A stretch of 64,000 nucleotides of DNA from NCBI GenBank assembly GCA_000733355.1, contig JNVV01000002.1, positions 793,626 through 857,625 of the forward strand, read 5' to 3'. The stretch comes from Falciphora oryzae (Eukaryota; Ascomycota; Sordariomycetes; Magnaporthales; Magnaporthaceae). Made by a program: the position numbers and the translations under genes. The notes under the pieces were generated by a model that saw nothing but the letters and a program-made list of their open reading frames with translations, was not told the DNA's origin and searched no databases. Of the stretch, positions 1 to 11,726 are shown in pieces (position 1 is the first letter of the stretch; each line of letters starts with the position of its first letter).

Positions 1-1655
1 AAGTTGAGATGCTTGGGGATGAATCCCTTCTCGACCACCAGGGCAGCCTTGATGAGACCCGCGACTCCGGCGGCGCCTTCGAGATGCCCGATGTTAGTCT
101 TAATAGACCCCACGAGCAACGGATCGCCAATGTCTCGGAAGCGAGTGATAGATCGGTGTACAGCTCGCAGCTCTCGAACATCGCCCGCCTTGGTACCAGT
201 CCCATGGCACTCAACAAACGCCGTTCGGTGGGGACTAACCCCAGCCTTGTTGTAGGCCTGGAGGATGTTCTCTGCCTGGCGTTCCATGCTAGGGAGAGTT
301 ATGCCTGGGGATTCATGAAAAGGTAAGCATATCAGCATCGGCGACCAACCATGATGTTCAAGCATGGCTTTGAAATGAGAGCCTACCAGAAGTGCGGCCG
401 TCCTGATTGCTTGCGGTTGAGCGGATCACAGCCCGAACGGTATCATTACGGGCGATGGCGTCCTCTAGTCTGCGAAGAATGACAATGCCGGCGCCCTCGC
501 CGCGGCCGTATCCATTCGCTCTGGAGTCGAAAGCAAAGCTCTTTCCGTCTGGGCTCAAGAATCCCATAGAGGTCATTGGGAAAATCGTGTTTGGTGTCAG
601 CATCAGGCCGACGCCACCAGCAATTGCCTTGCGGTGCGTACTCTATGTTAGACCGGACCACCAAGATGCAAGATAAAGGCTGACAGGGGAAGAATCAGGC
701 TCAAGGGGACTCACTGTAGAGCACTCCCCACTCAGCAGGCTCTGGCACGCTTGGTGAATCCCGACGAGACTAGCACTGCAGCCAGTATCGATCGTCTGGC
801 TTGTTCCGGTCAGGTTGAAGCAATGAGATATGCGGTTCGCAAGAATAGCGATTCCATTCCCGGTTGCAGCATACTGCGGCGCGTTGTCCTGGTCTCGAAG
901 ACACACTTGCTCATAGTCTGCAGAGTAAAAGATAAGTCTAAGAACTGCTGACGAGAGGCTAGGAGGACGTTGAGGTACTCACCCTTGACGAAAGAGCCTA
1001 TCCAGACAGTAGTGTCGCTCCCATCCAGAGACTCTCGCGGGATTCCGGCTGCGAGCATCAAGTCAGCTGGGAAAAGCCAGGTCGGGGGAAGGGGAACGCG
1101 AAGAACACTGACCACTCTCTGTTGCCTCGTACGTGACCTCAAGAAGGATCCTCTGCTGGGGGTCCATGGCTGTGGCTTCGTTGGGAGATATCGAGAAGAA
1201 CTGCAGAACACATCATGGTCAGCGTCTTTGAGCTAACAGCGAAGACCGGCGGGTGATAATGCTGCTTGATCTTACCGATGCGTCAAAAGCTGCCACATTC
1301 TCCTTCAAGAAGTGCCCTCCTCGAAGATGGAACTATTGGAAGCGGTTAGCGGCCGAATATCAACACACAAAATCAGACAGAGGATAGAAGCAAGCGCGCT
1401 GCTCTGGAGGGCAGGAAGGGGCCTACTCACGCTGCCCTGGCGGCTTGGATCTGGATGATAGTAGCCATTGGCATTCATGCGCGATCTTGGTATCTCAGAC
1501 CAAGCACTGCCGCCCTCCGCCATCAGCTTCCAAAGGCCATCCACGTTAGTGGCATCACCCGGGAATCGACAGCCGATGCCGACAACGGCGATGGCGCCCT
1601 GATTCCTGCCGCCTGTGGGATCCGGCGAGGGATCCGGCCGTGGCTGAGCGGCCAT
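1..1655 (-). CDS. Type I polyketide synthase, 5' part (N-terminus and ketosynthase domain), runs off the left edge
   Basis: Multi-exon start of an iterative fungal PKS. Inferred exons are 1655-1431, 1332-1276, 1200-1113, 1048-983, 917-715, 627-387 and 304-1 (open); all junctions have GT/AG and keep phase. The start is the ATG at 1655-1653, 19 codons before the KS opening motif [13 protein letters not shown]. Visible KS hallmarks: [15 protein letters not shown], active-site Cys in [28 protein letters not shown], first catalytic His in [11 protein letters not shown], second His in [12 protein letters not shown]. The Cys-His-His set is therefore complete, and the family catalyses decarboxylative Claisen condensation of malonyl units. 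The KS comes directly after a short N-terminus with no SAT domain, which fits a reducing-type PKS. AT and later domains are outside the window, so class and product cannot be settled. The divergent MFS pump at 5402-7916 may export the product. Family very sure; exact exon ends good. Confidence 0.93.
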
Positions 1656-4600
1656 CTCGGTGGCAGGCGCTGCGAAGCCCAGTACGCAGCGGTTGTTGGA
1701 GAAGCTGTTTCGGGCAAAGAGGAAGGACTTGAAGAAAGAAAAAAAGCAGCGATTTATATCATGATATAGAGACTCAGCTCTGCTCTTCAGTTCGAACCGT
1801 ACTCTGGTGGAAAACAAGAAGCGGATAGGACAACCGTGGACTGTGGGTAGGTGCCAAAGGGGTGTTGTCGTTTTTTTTCCACTATTTCTTTTTTCCGGAT
1901 GGGTCTGGCTTTGGTCAGCAGTCTCGGTGTGGCTTTTACGATGGCCAAGGTGGCTCCCAGCTAGGGCATAAGGGCAAGAACGTCCTGGAAATCGAGGGGC
2001 ATCGGGCGCAAGGGCGGAAGTTACCCCCCACCAACCTAAGCACTCCCCCATATTCCCATCCGTTCCTTTGGGCTTGGCCAGCCATTCTTGGCAAGCCATA
2101 GTAGGGTCATCGGCAGCACCGATCCATCCCGTCTTGCGTATTCTGGGCTCTGTGCCTGATTTGAGGGCCCTCGGAGGCCCGCGTATGGGAAAACAGGCTG
2201 ATAGGAAAGGGATATCCATAGTCGTGCAGCATCGGCGAAGCAATAAACGAGTCTACATATATAATTGACGAAAAAAGAAGTGTCACATGCAGCTGGTGTG
2301 GTCTCTGTCGTCGTCCATTATCTCTCTAGACTCTCTAGACTCGCGGGGGAGAGTACCAAAGCTGGCTGAGGCTGGTGATATCAAGGCTAGCACCTACCCC
2401 AAGTGAGTCACCTTTTCTCCCGCCTGCAAGAGGACTTAACTCTCGTCAGACTCCTTGCCACTAGAGACAGCCTGCTTATTCTAGCCTGCTGCTGGAAGTC
2501 CTTGAGAGGGTAGATAGGTACCCATGCTTCGTAGATATAATGGTCAGTCAGGCTTAACAGCAAGTGGAGGGAGTTCAGAGTGCCCACTATTTGCTACCCG
2601 CCTGGAGAAACTTAGACGACTCCGCGTCTCGAAAGTCCCATTGACCAACAACAGAAAGCGAAGGTAGGAGTGAAATGGGTTTAAAAGGAAAAAAAAAAGT
2701 CGAAGATGAAAATGCAACGCTCCCGTCATCGGGGAGAAGGATTTGTTCCATCGAAAAAACACCGCCAGTATCAGAACAAGAGAACTAACTAGAGCAGAAG
2801 ACTTGTCCCCCGTAACTTCTCCGCCGGCGGACCACAAAGGGAGGGCATCCCTAGTATTACTACCTGGTTATTATATCGTTGACATTGGAATGTCCCAACA
2901 TTCCAGTGATGATGCGGCCTACCCGGAGACTCTGCATAAAGAGTACATAGAAGAAGTAGACAGGTAGGCACGAGGACAGCATTGCCAGCTATATGCAAAG
3001 ATAACCGTATGGTTGGAATAGACGAGGTGATGTGTGACTCCAGTCATTCACCGTGCTGGGTTGGGTAACTTACAACCCATTTCCGCAACGAGGGTCTGCA
3101 TGACAATTGTCAACAGCACTAAGAAAGAAATTGCAGCTTCCAGAAATTACAACCCAGGGCGGCACAAAGCTTGGAAAGGTCGAAAACGAGGTAAGAAAAG
3201 ATGGTTGGCTACTGATAGAGCAATGAAGTCCCGTCAGCCTTGTGACGTGGAACAGTCGTTCATGGATGGTTGAGCCACATCCATCGTCAAACAAGTCACA
3301 AATGCTATGCGAAAAGCCACCCCCTATCCACAACCCTAACCCGCGGCCCGCGAGCCTTGGAAGAAACGATAAGGGATAAGGACACAAGGCGCAGGTGTAG
3401 AGATTCGCATCAATCGGCCGGAAATGCCCCCAACGTTCCTGGGTAGGTACATGCTTAAAAACATAGATAGTGGTCAACTGCACTGGCAGCAAGGGGCTTG
3501 TGTGCAACTCTAATTCTTACCAAAGTCACCCCAAGCGGCTGTTTGTCGCCGGAGATTGGTTCGGGCCCGATGTCCTTTCGCGGAGGTCTCTGGTCTGTGC
3601 TTCCGAAACTAGTCAAGATATCCGAGGCGGCCGTCAAGGTCCTGCGGAGCTCAGCCGCTCGGATAACCTCATATCCAGCCCCTCCCATGATCAATTAGAA
3701 GCATCATGGGCGTCCAAAGAGTCAGGTTGGTGGCACCAGGAAAGCAGAGCGGAATACGATCTGCCGGAGCTACAGAAGCAGAACCGAACGGGAAGACGCA
3801 GGGCTAACTAGGTCGGACATGTGCTGCTGCAGGCCTGATCGTAGTCAACACCAAGGCGGGCTGCGGCATTGGCTCATCAAGTCGCACAGCCCCACGCGTT
3901 GTTTATTAGAGCGAGCACCTGGTAGCACACCCTAGCGGGTGTCCTTGATCCTCCCGCGTGTACGCTACAGTTCACCACAGGGACGCAGACGCCGCAGTGC
4001 CGTGAACACGCCTACGTACCTGTCTCTTGACCAGCCTAGTTGCACCCGGTATCAATGTGTGCCTCTCCTTGCTACCTAGGTAGCTAGCAGACAGTTCTAG
4101 CATCAATTGCGGATGGGCAACTGGAACCTGCAAGCACTTGAACAACAGAAGAGAGTCACTTTGTCTACAGCGGGTGCCACTTGTATACGTCGGCTCCTCT
4201 GTAAGCCGCCGGTTGGCGAGGGTTAGATGGATCGACTCGCCACACGTGGTACCGTGCACGGCAGCCATCATAAACCGCCTCCTCGATGTCTGGCACAACG
4301 GTGCACACATGTCAGGATTCTACGCGTCTTCGTCTTGTTCTTGCTTGTAGCTGGGACTGTGCTCAGTACGGGCTTTCCACAGAGGCAGAGACGCGGTGAT
4401 TACACGGTCGTTCGACCCAATCCTTGGCGCACAAGGAAAGATTCGTGGGCACCTCCACCTGCCCGTTCAACCAAGCGAAGAGCTCCTCAAGCAGAAAGCG
4501 TCGCCCGCAGTTAGGATATGCAGCCCATCAAAGTACCTTCCCACCCGGGAAGCGGAAGCCTTGGAAGTGGAGTGTCACTCACAGCTCCCCCGGATCTAGG

Positions 4601-5401
4601 TGGCCCGCAGATTAGGTTCTCCGTCAGCCGGGTGGTGCTGTGCTTTCCGATCAGTGCCCCGCTATCGAATGCGAATTCCCGTGTCTGAATCTCGAGACGA
4701 GATCCATGTATATCTCGAGACCTCGTCGTCTACGGAGTCCAAAAGCCTGTTCTGGCCTGGCAAGGCCAGGCAAGCTCATCAATCAGCACTCCGCATTATC
4801 TCAACTCTCGGTCAACCGGCTGGGAACGATAGGGAAGAGGAGCTCGCTTCCTGAGGCGGGCTACAAGCCAGTCTCTGGCCTCCCTTGCGCGAGGAGAGCA
4901 GAGACATGTGCTGCGATGCAACGTTATCCTGACTTTGACGGGTGCTTTGATCTCGGGTCCCAGGCTATAACAGTACCCGAACCCTCGGCCCGCTATCCGT
5001 CATCAGCTTGGAATACAAAATCGGCGTGTCCCCGAGGACAGCCGGCCCTGGGCCCAACCACAACAGCATCCGTCGCCCACCCTTGGGCCCGTGCTGCCAC
5101 TAGAAGAAAGGAGGCAGACCTGGACAAGCCCTTGCCCCTCCACCACCCTTGATCCACAGCAACACATGTGCCTCTCCCAAGCCAACGCAGCAACCCCACC
5201 TTTGCTCAGACTCGGACACGGATCCGAAGTCTTTATCATTGGTCCATTTCGTATCGGCGTCCTACACCAAGAATCCTCACTTTTTCGAGGGCCGTTGGAG
5301 TCATCTATACGGCAGCAACGCCATCTCAGGGCAGACTATCAGCAACCCGGGATATCTCGTTCGAAAGTCTCTGGGCTCGAATGCCCGCCCAAGCAGCCAC
5401 G
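1656..5401. other. Intergenic region between the divergent PKS and MFS pump
   Basis: About 3.7 kb without a convincing gene. The open frames are short, overlap on both strands and show no recognisable motif. It should hold both promoters. An AT-rich ATATATAAT stretch at 2257-2265 is a weak TATA candidate for the PKS, about 600 bp upstream of its ATG. Short CCTAGGTAG-type motifs occur near 4070-4085. No binding site for a cluster regulator could be assigned by eye. Confidence 0.6.
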
Positions 5402-7916
5402 ATGTCTAGCTCAACAGTAAAACGATCCTCCCTACTGTTGCAGTCTCCATTCCCACTGCCCAACATGCCGGAAGCACATGTTCCTCTTCGGCACAGCAGT
5501 ATCGGCGTCCCGCCCAGGCAGAGCAGCCTGGCCAACAGGCTCTCTGCGCATCGCCGCAGCCTGAGGAGAAGCGACTCCATGGAAGAGGCTCTGAGGCCTA
5601 GTCCTCCCAGCGAGAGCGACAGCGGCGATGGTGGAATCGGTGGCAGCGACAACTTCATCCCGGCCCCAGATGAGGAGGCTCTTAGCACGGGACGCTGTGT
5701 TGCCATCGTTATAATGTACGTTGTCTCTGGGTGATCTATCTTGAGTCCTCCTACTTAGTCCCCCTTCGCTTCACCACAGCTAACTCGGGCCAAAACAGGT
5801 TGCTTACTTGTCTCATCTTCTCCCTCCTCGACACGACCATTGTATCAACTTCCCTGCTTGAGGCCGCTCAGGACCTTGGGAACTTTTCCGACTCGACTTG
5901 GATAATGCTGTCATACCTGCTGACCTATATGGGTATGTATCACCGCCAGTTCCAGCCAACGGCCATCCATTCGGCCTACTCGGCATAAGCAAGTTTCTGG
6001 CTGCTGACCAGAGCCGCGAGCCCTACTTCTCAACTACAGGCTTCTCTGTCATATTTGCGAAGCTGAGCGACATCTTTGGTCGACTTGCGATCCTCGAGGT
6101 CTCCTGGTTCCTGTTCACCATCTTCTCGTTGGGCTGCGGTGTTACGCAGACCATGAACCAACTGTGAGTGCAACAACTTTGGCGCTGGCCTCGATCCACT
6201 CCTGCCTTCCAATCACGTGCTTGTCCGCTGACCTGCACCATCTAGGATTGTTATGAGGGCTTTCCAGGGGATAGGTGGCGCCGGCCTCTACAGCCTGCCT
6301 GTCATATGCCTCCACGAGGTCATCCCGAGGCACAAGTGGCAGCTAATAGGGGGGAGCATCGCAATTACTCTCTCCATATCGTACGTCCTCGGCCCGTCCT
6401 TGGGAGGTGTTGTTCCACACCTCAGCAGCTGGAGGGTGCTATATCTCATCAAGTATGTGAAGATCTCCATATCCTTTGTGTAAATCCCTTCCCTCGCGCG
6501 GCTGGCCTTTGAGCGCGTAGAAGTCGGCCAGCTTGACGACCCTCGCTCAGTTTTGGCTAACGAGCATGCAGCATTCCTTTCGGAGTGGTTGTGGCCGGCG
6601 GACTGTTCCTGCTATATCCCCGCCGGCGGCAACAAAACACCACAACTATCCTGCAAAGCTTCGGGATGATCGACTTCCTCGGCGCCCTTCTGCTTCTTGC
6701 CGCGAGCATGATGCTGGTATACCCCATTCAAGAGGCGGGATCCATGAAGTATCCCTGGGACTCGGCTCCCATCGTCGTCACCTTGACCCTCTCGTCTCTT
6801 TCCTGGCTCACCTTCTGGGGCTGGGAAGCCTTCCTTCACGCGAGAGGTGGCCGTGTCGCGCCCGTATTTCCGATGTCCCTGGCTACACATCGAGTCTATC
6901 TTGCCTGTCTGTTGTAAGTAAAACAAGGCCCTTCGTTCTCTGGCTCAGGACTACATTTTGGCACCATTCACCCTACTAACAGAGCAAACTCCGTGGCCAG
7001 CGTTACAATCCTTGTGGGGTTTGTCTTCATGCCCGCTGTCATCATGATTCCCGAGCGGTCGCAGATATTAGAGGGCAAGAATGTGATGTTGGCCGGTGTC
7101 GACCTCCTCCCCATGCTTGGCGCCGTGGCCGTGGGCTCGTTCGCTGCTGGGCCAATCTCGATCAGAAAGAACCGTACGACTTTCAGCCTCGTCCTGGGCG
7201 CCAGCCTGATAACGACAGGTGTAGCCCTCATGACAATGCTGGAAAGCGTGCCCTTGGACTCGGCTACCAAGACCATGTACGGCTTCGAGGTCGTCCTCGG
7301 TCTTGGTTTCGGCCTCTGCCTGTCGTCGACAACCATCATGGCCAATCTACAAGCAAGGGGCGCCGACATGGCGGTCGCCAATGGCGCAATAGCCCAGGCC
7401 CGTGTTTTGGGCTCGGCCATTGGACTCGGTGTCTGGACCATCATCTTCAACACGAGAACCCAAAACGGCGGCAGGTTGAGGTCGACGGCGGAGGGCGGGA
7501 TCCTCACGCCCGAGCAGGCAGAAGCTCTACACCGGATGCCTACAAGTGTGCTCCAGCTCCCAGAGCCGGCGCGGACCGAGGCAAGGGCAGTTTACACGGC
7601 GGCCTTCACGGAGGAGATGCTGGTCTTGGCGATTGTCGCGGCTGTCGCCTTCGCGCTAAGCCTCTGCACCTACGAAACCGACCCGCCGCCCGTCCAGCTT
7701 CCGCCGCCGTCGCCGCCGTTAGGCCGAGCTCCTAAGCAGATGGTGCCTGCGGGCGACGGTTGCAACGAGCAGGAGCTCCAAGACATGGCCAAGATCGAGG
7801 CTGCGCTTGGAATTGTCAGAGGTGACTTTGGCCGACCTTTGGAGTCGGCTAGTCGCCGGGAGTCTATGGAGCTTGAAAGGCTCCCGACGGTTCCCCTCCC
7901 CATCATAACGAGGTGA
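5402..7916 (+). CDS. MFS drug:H+ antiporter, probable toxin or metabolite efflux pump (14-TM DHA1/TRI12-like)
   Basis: Six exons fit without a frame break: 5402-5715, 5799-5932, 6040-6163, 6246-6452, 6572-6913 and 6983-7916, giving 684 residues. A Ser/Pro-rich cytosolic N-terminus of about 100 residues precedes TM1. MFS signatures are clear: LLDTTIVSTSL in TM1, KLSDIFGR (motif A, loop 2-3), MRAFQGIGGAG (motif B region) and the antiporter motif C as YVLGPSLGG in TM5. A long C-terminal tail (about residues 600-684) is Pro- then Glu-rich. Such plasma-membrane pumps export drugs or self-made metabolites using the proton gradient. The gene is divergent from the PKS 3.7 kb away, which suggests a role in self-protection or secretion; this is inference. 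An in-frame ATG at 5378 would add eight residues. Substrate unknown. Confidence 0.92.
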
Positions 7917-9322
7917 TTTATTGACTCAACACTCATGTAGCACTGACTTGATATTACGGGGGATATTTGTATTACTTCTGGGGCTATGGATTCTGTACAT
8001 GGTTGCATCTGTCTAGACTAGCACGCACGCCCACTGTCGCCAGACGATCCGCATCGTTCTCCAGTCTTGGGGAGCATGCGCGAGATGTCAAGGCTGTACA
8101 ATCGCATGAAAGAAGATTTTGTTAGAAGACATTGTCCAGAGGGGGTCGGTGACTGAAGATCAGACCTATTCTGACTTTCTCTGCTTTTCTCGCACACAAT
8201 CCTGCAAGTCTAAGTACCGAGACGTCAAAGTGGCAAATGGGAAGTTGTGACTCTTTGGGGTCCCGCATCCCACCTTGATTTAACGGAAACAGACAGGAGG
8301 CAATGGCACAATGTCTCATGCTCCAAGCCTCAGGGCGAGACATGACGCACCTCTAGCGTCCGTTTGTTGCTGCGGTCTGGCGTCCTGCGGTGTGCCACCA
8401 GAGGTTTCTAATCTGGGGGCTGGAAGCACGGGAGTGGCCATGAATGGGCTGGGACATAATTCCGCCGATCCCACGGTTGAGCGTGTAGACACATGACGAT
8501 ACCGGAAGGCTAGCCCAGGCTTTGGAAGCACCAACCAAAAAGTACGGAACTTGCCAGAATCACAAAGCGATACCATATAAACGTGCAAACAAAAATAAAG
8601 ACGAATGAAGCGAAGGAGACGGAAGCCCCCTAGACGGAACCCTGCGCAGCCGTCGGCCAGGACGCGGCTACCTGCGTGCACACATGCATGATCTAGATTG
8701 CGGCAACCCAAGTCATCGGTGCGCCCAGGCTTCTTTCTATCCTTGGTCCGCGTGCGTGCGCTTCTGGGCTCTCGGCCGTTGTGCGACGGCGACGGGACGC
8801 GCTTCACTCGATGCTCGCACGACCCGAGGATCAGCTGGGGCAGGGCTGCCTCCCTAGGCGCACGGCATAGTGGTGGGAATAACGCCCATCAATGGAAGAC
8901 GGTCCCGGGAGATTGTGGGGGAAGCTGGCTGGGCGTGCGGCTTCCTATTCGGGAGGCACGTTAGCCGCCGCTTCCTGCATCATGACGATACCATCAACCC
9001 TCCTCAATGGCTGCGTCAACTGGCCTGCCCGGGCGGCTCCTGCCGCACGACCACTGAAATGCCATCTGGTCCAGGGCGGGACGCGGTTGGGTTGGGATTC
9101 ACACCAGACACTCTCGACTTGGCCTATCGCCTCCAACCTCCCCCAGGCAGGCCGGCGCTCGCTGTTTGGGCCTCTTTCTCACCATCGATCGGTTTTGATC
9201 CAACGCCCACAGCAACCGATCGCTCCCTAGCCTGCATGCCGCCGACAGCCAGTGCCGCCTCTGCGTTTTGAGCCCTATCCAGAAGCCGTGCTCCATTGCC
9301 ATCACCGCCTGCAGGTCATCAA
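7917..9322. other. Intergenic region, no gene seen
   Basis: Contains the 3' flank of the MFS gene and the upstream flank of the small gene at 9323. Open frames around 8316-8807 and 8870-9271 exist but have no splice structure, no low-complexity bias and no motif that would support coding; they look like GC-driven chance frames. Confidence 0.5.
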
Positions 9323-10013
9323 ATGGCCCCGAGAAAAAGAACAGGGCGCATTCGCAACCAAAGGGACTGCCACAGGTCTCAATTCAACCACGCAGCTGAT
9401 TTGATAAGGCGAAAGATGTCGGAGGGCCAAGTGCGTTGCTCTGATATTCTCCCCCCCTGCTGCCCAATCCATTCCCTCTCCTTCTGCTTCCCGTCTTTCT
9501 TTCACGTATCTGATATTTCCTTTGGTGAACTACCAGGCTAGAGCCGTCCTCCAGCGGCTCTTGCAGCAGCCTGACTTGATGCTTCCCCTGAGAGGGATGT
9601 GTCACTTGAAGTTGGCAGAGATAGCTCATCAAAGTGAGTGCCTATCCACTTTCCCCCAACTCAAAACATCTTTGACATATACGGTCCGAAACCCCGCTGA
9701 CGAAGGCCCGCTAGGAGTTGCTATGCGCATCCACACCCATCGCGATACATACTATGGCTTCTACCACGCCAACAAGGCAACTGAAGCCTTCGAAGAAGCT
9801 CGACTCCGATGGGTCTATGGCCGCGATAATTTTTGGATTCGTTATACGGAGTCGTCGCAGGTACGTGTCTTCGCTCGAGGCACTACTAGAGCCGTTTTTT
9901 TGACAAAGCAAGAGTAGCAACTCTCATGTGAGTTCCAGCACGCAGCAGTTAGCGCCTCGAACCGCACTAGCACGCATCAACAATGCCACGGCTGCACTGT
10001 CGACGTCAACTAG
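9323..10013 (+). CDS. Small unrecognised protein, four-exon model (148 aa)
   Basis: Not recognised. A spliced model holds phase across all joins: 9323-9430, 9537-9633, 9715-9860 and 9918-10013, ending at TAG. Donors are GTGCGT, GTGAGT and GTACGT; acceptors are CAG, TAG and TAG. The N-terminus is very basic (MAPRKRTGRIRNQR), the middle is helical (ARAVLQRLLQQPD, LRGMCHLKLAEIA) and exon 3 is aromatic and charged (RDTYYGFYHANKATEAFEEAR, then WVYGRDNFWIRY). No TM segment or signal peptide is seen. If the last intron (57 bp) is retained, translation ends at 9917 with a different 18-residue tail. The consistent splice signals over four exons argue for a real gene; the function is unknown. It lies 1.4 kb downstream of the MFS pump on the same strand, so it could be part of the same locus, but nothing shows that. 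Confidence 0.6.
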
Positions 10014-11726
10014 AGGAAGAGGGAGAGGCTTCCAACAAGCTGTACTCTGCATGATGAGAAGTCTGAAGAGTGAGGCTTCATTTCTTTGGGGCATTGGGGT
10101 CGGGAAGACGGGGGGAAGGCTAGGCTATTGGCCCTCGATCTAGGGTCATGCAATAACCTTCATCCTGATTAGCCCTGTAACTCTTCGGTTAAAATAAAGT
10201 TCGAACTGTGTCACTTGCGTTTAGGTGATCTCGAAGCCATGCCAAGTGCGAGCGCCAACTGCCATGAAACTACCTTACTCACCTACCTACCTACCTACCT
10301 TAGGGGGAAAAGGGGGTTGCAACACGGTGTGCTGCCATGTTTGAGGCCGGATAAGCGTGTTGCCCCTGTCAATTATTGTAAGGACTATTACAAGGTCAAT
10401 TCTATGCATGGCATTTGTTTTCATGTACAGCCGGCCATCCTGTATCCTGTTCGTTATTGACACCTCCGTTGGTCAGTATACCTTATTGTTTATATGCCGT
10501 TTGTGCCAGTGCCACAATCGCCAACGAACATTATGCTGTCGCGATGTTCCGTGGACAACCCTATCGGGCCATCTCAACTTTTTCTGGGACCGTAACTAGG
10601 AACTCCCCTTTTTCCCCTCTGGTAGGCAGTTGGGTGCTACTGAGGCTGTCGTGCTCGTAGGTCCCAGTCACGACCTCGCCTGATGAATAAGGACGCGGCT
10701 AGCCCAACAAGAGAAGGGGCAGCGTCAAGAACGCTAACTAGTGCTGTCTAGCTTCCTTTATGAAGGCGAGCCGGTCGCTCGCTCTTGGATACTCTGAACC
10801 TATCACATCTAGAGAGTTCCTGGTTCTCTAGGTAGCTATAAAACCCGCCATGCCAGCCAGGGCCTCAATGGGCTCCGCGGTGGGTGAGGGCCGTAGGTAG
10901 ATGTAAATTTCTTCTTGGCCATTTCATCTCATTGCATTACCTAGACCATTTTGCCTCGAAACAAACCAGATACCTAGCCGGCCCGCTGAGCAAAACCCCA
11001 ACACAAAAGGAAAGTTAGGAGAGTTCACGAGAACTCGATGTTTACGTAATCCAGGGGTTGGTTTCTTGCATCAGTCGGGGTCCGCCGTCATGGGCGGGAC
11101 AAGTCGACTTGGAAACTGCTCGAGATTCGACAGATGCCGCTATGACGGAGCACTGGTACCGACCTTGAACGAGGGGCAGGGCCGAAGAGCAGAAGTGACG
11201 GGCAAAGAACGCGCCGCGGCTATCGTGGAAACAAAGCAATCATCAAAGGACTTATGGAGGAAACCCGGCATAGACGATTGAGCGACAATGGAATGCAATC
11301 CCTTTGTTGCTCGAACTAAATTATTGTTTTTATTTTGCCGCCCACGCCTTCAGCTCATGCGTTGCCGGCACATCATCAAGATCTTGAGGACGGTCCGTCC
11401 GTCGCAACGCGCCAGCAGTCCTGCTCTGGCGCAACGCTGCAGCAGTCCCTCTTCCGTCGATCCATCTTTGGGTGCTTTATTTCAGCCCGTATATAAGTAC
11501 TCCCCCCTTTTGATACCGGAACCGCGACGCTCTCTGTTGACAGCCATAGCAGTCCACCAAAGCCGCCCGTCCCTCTACCCGCTCTCTCATCGCACCCTCA
11601 GCAGGCTCCAGCATATACATACATCTTGATATATCGAGTTTCACACATCGCCATAACGAAGAGACCGAGGGTAGAAGACGGCATCCGTACGAGGACAAAA
11701 AAAAACCACCAAGAGCAACATCAACG
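10014..11726. other. Intergenic region with ACCT repeat and candidate promoter
   Basis: No coding frame is supported. A short tetranucleotide run (four to five CTAC/ACCT units) lies at about 10278-10302. Related TAGGTAG words occur near 10829 and 10898. The right end should contain the promoter and leader of the gene at 11727, including a TATA candidate at 11490-11497. Confidence 0.5.
11490..11497 (+). promoter_or_regulatory. TATA box candidate for the gene at 11727
   Basis: TATATAAG sits 230 bp upstream of the ATG at 11727, followed by a pyrimidine-rich stretch typical of fungal transcription starts. It is the best TATA match in this spacer. There is no expression evidence. Confidence 0.35.

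Noticed and set aside
10278..10306. Interstitial telomere repeat
   Set aside because: Only one TTAGGG-like unit follows the ACCT run; it is a tetranucleotide repeat.
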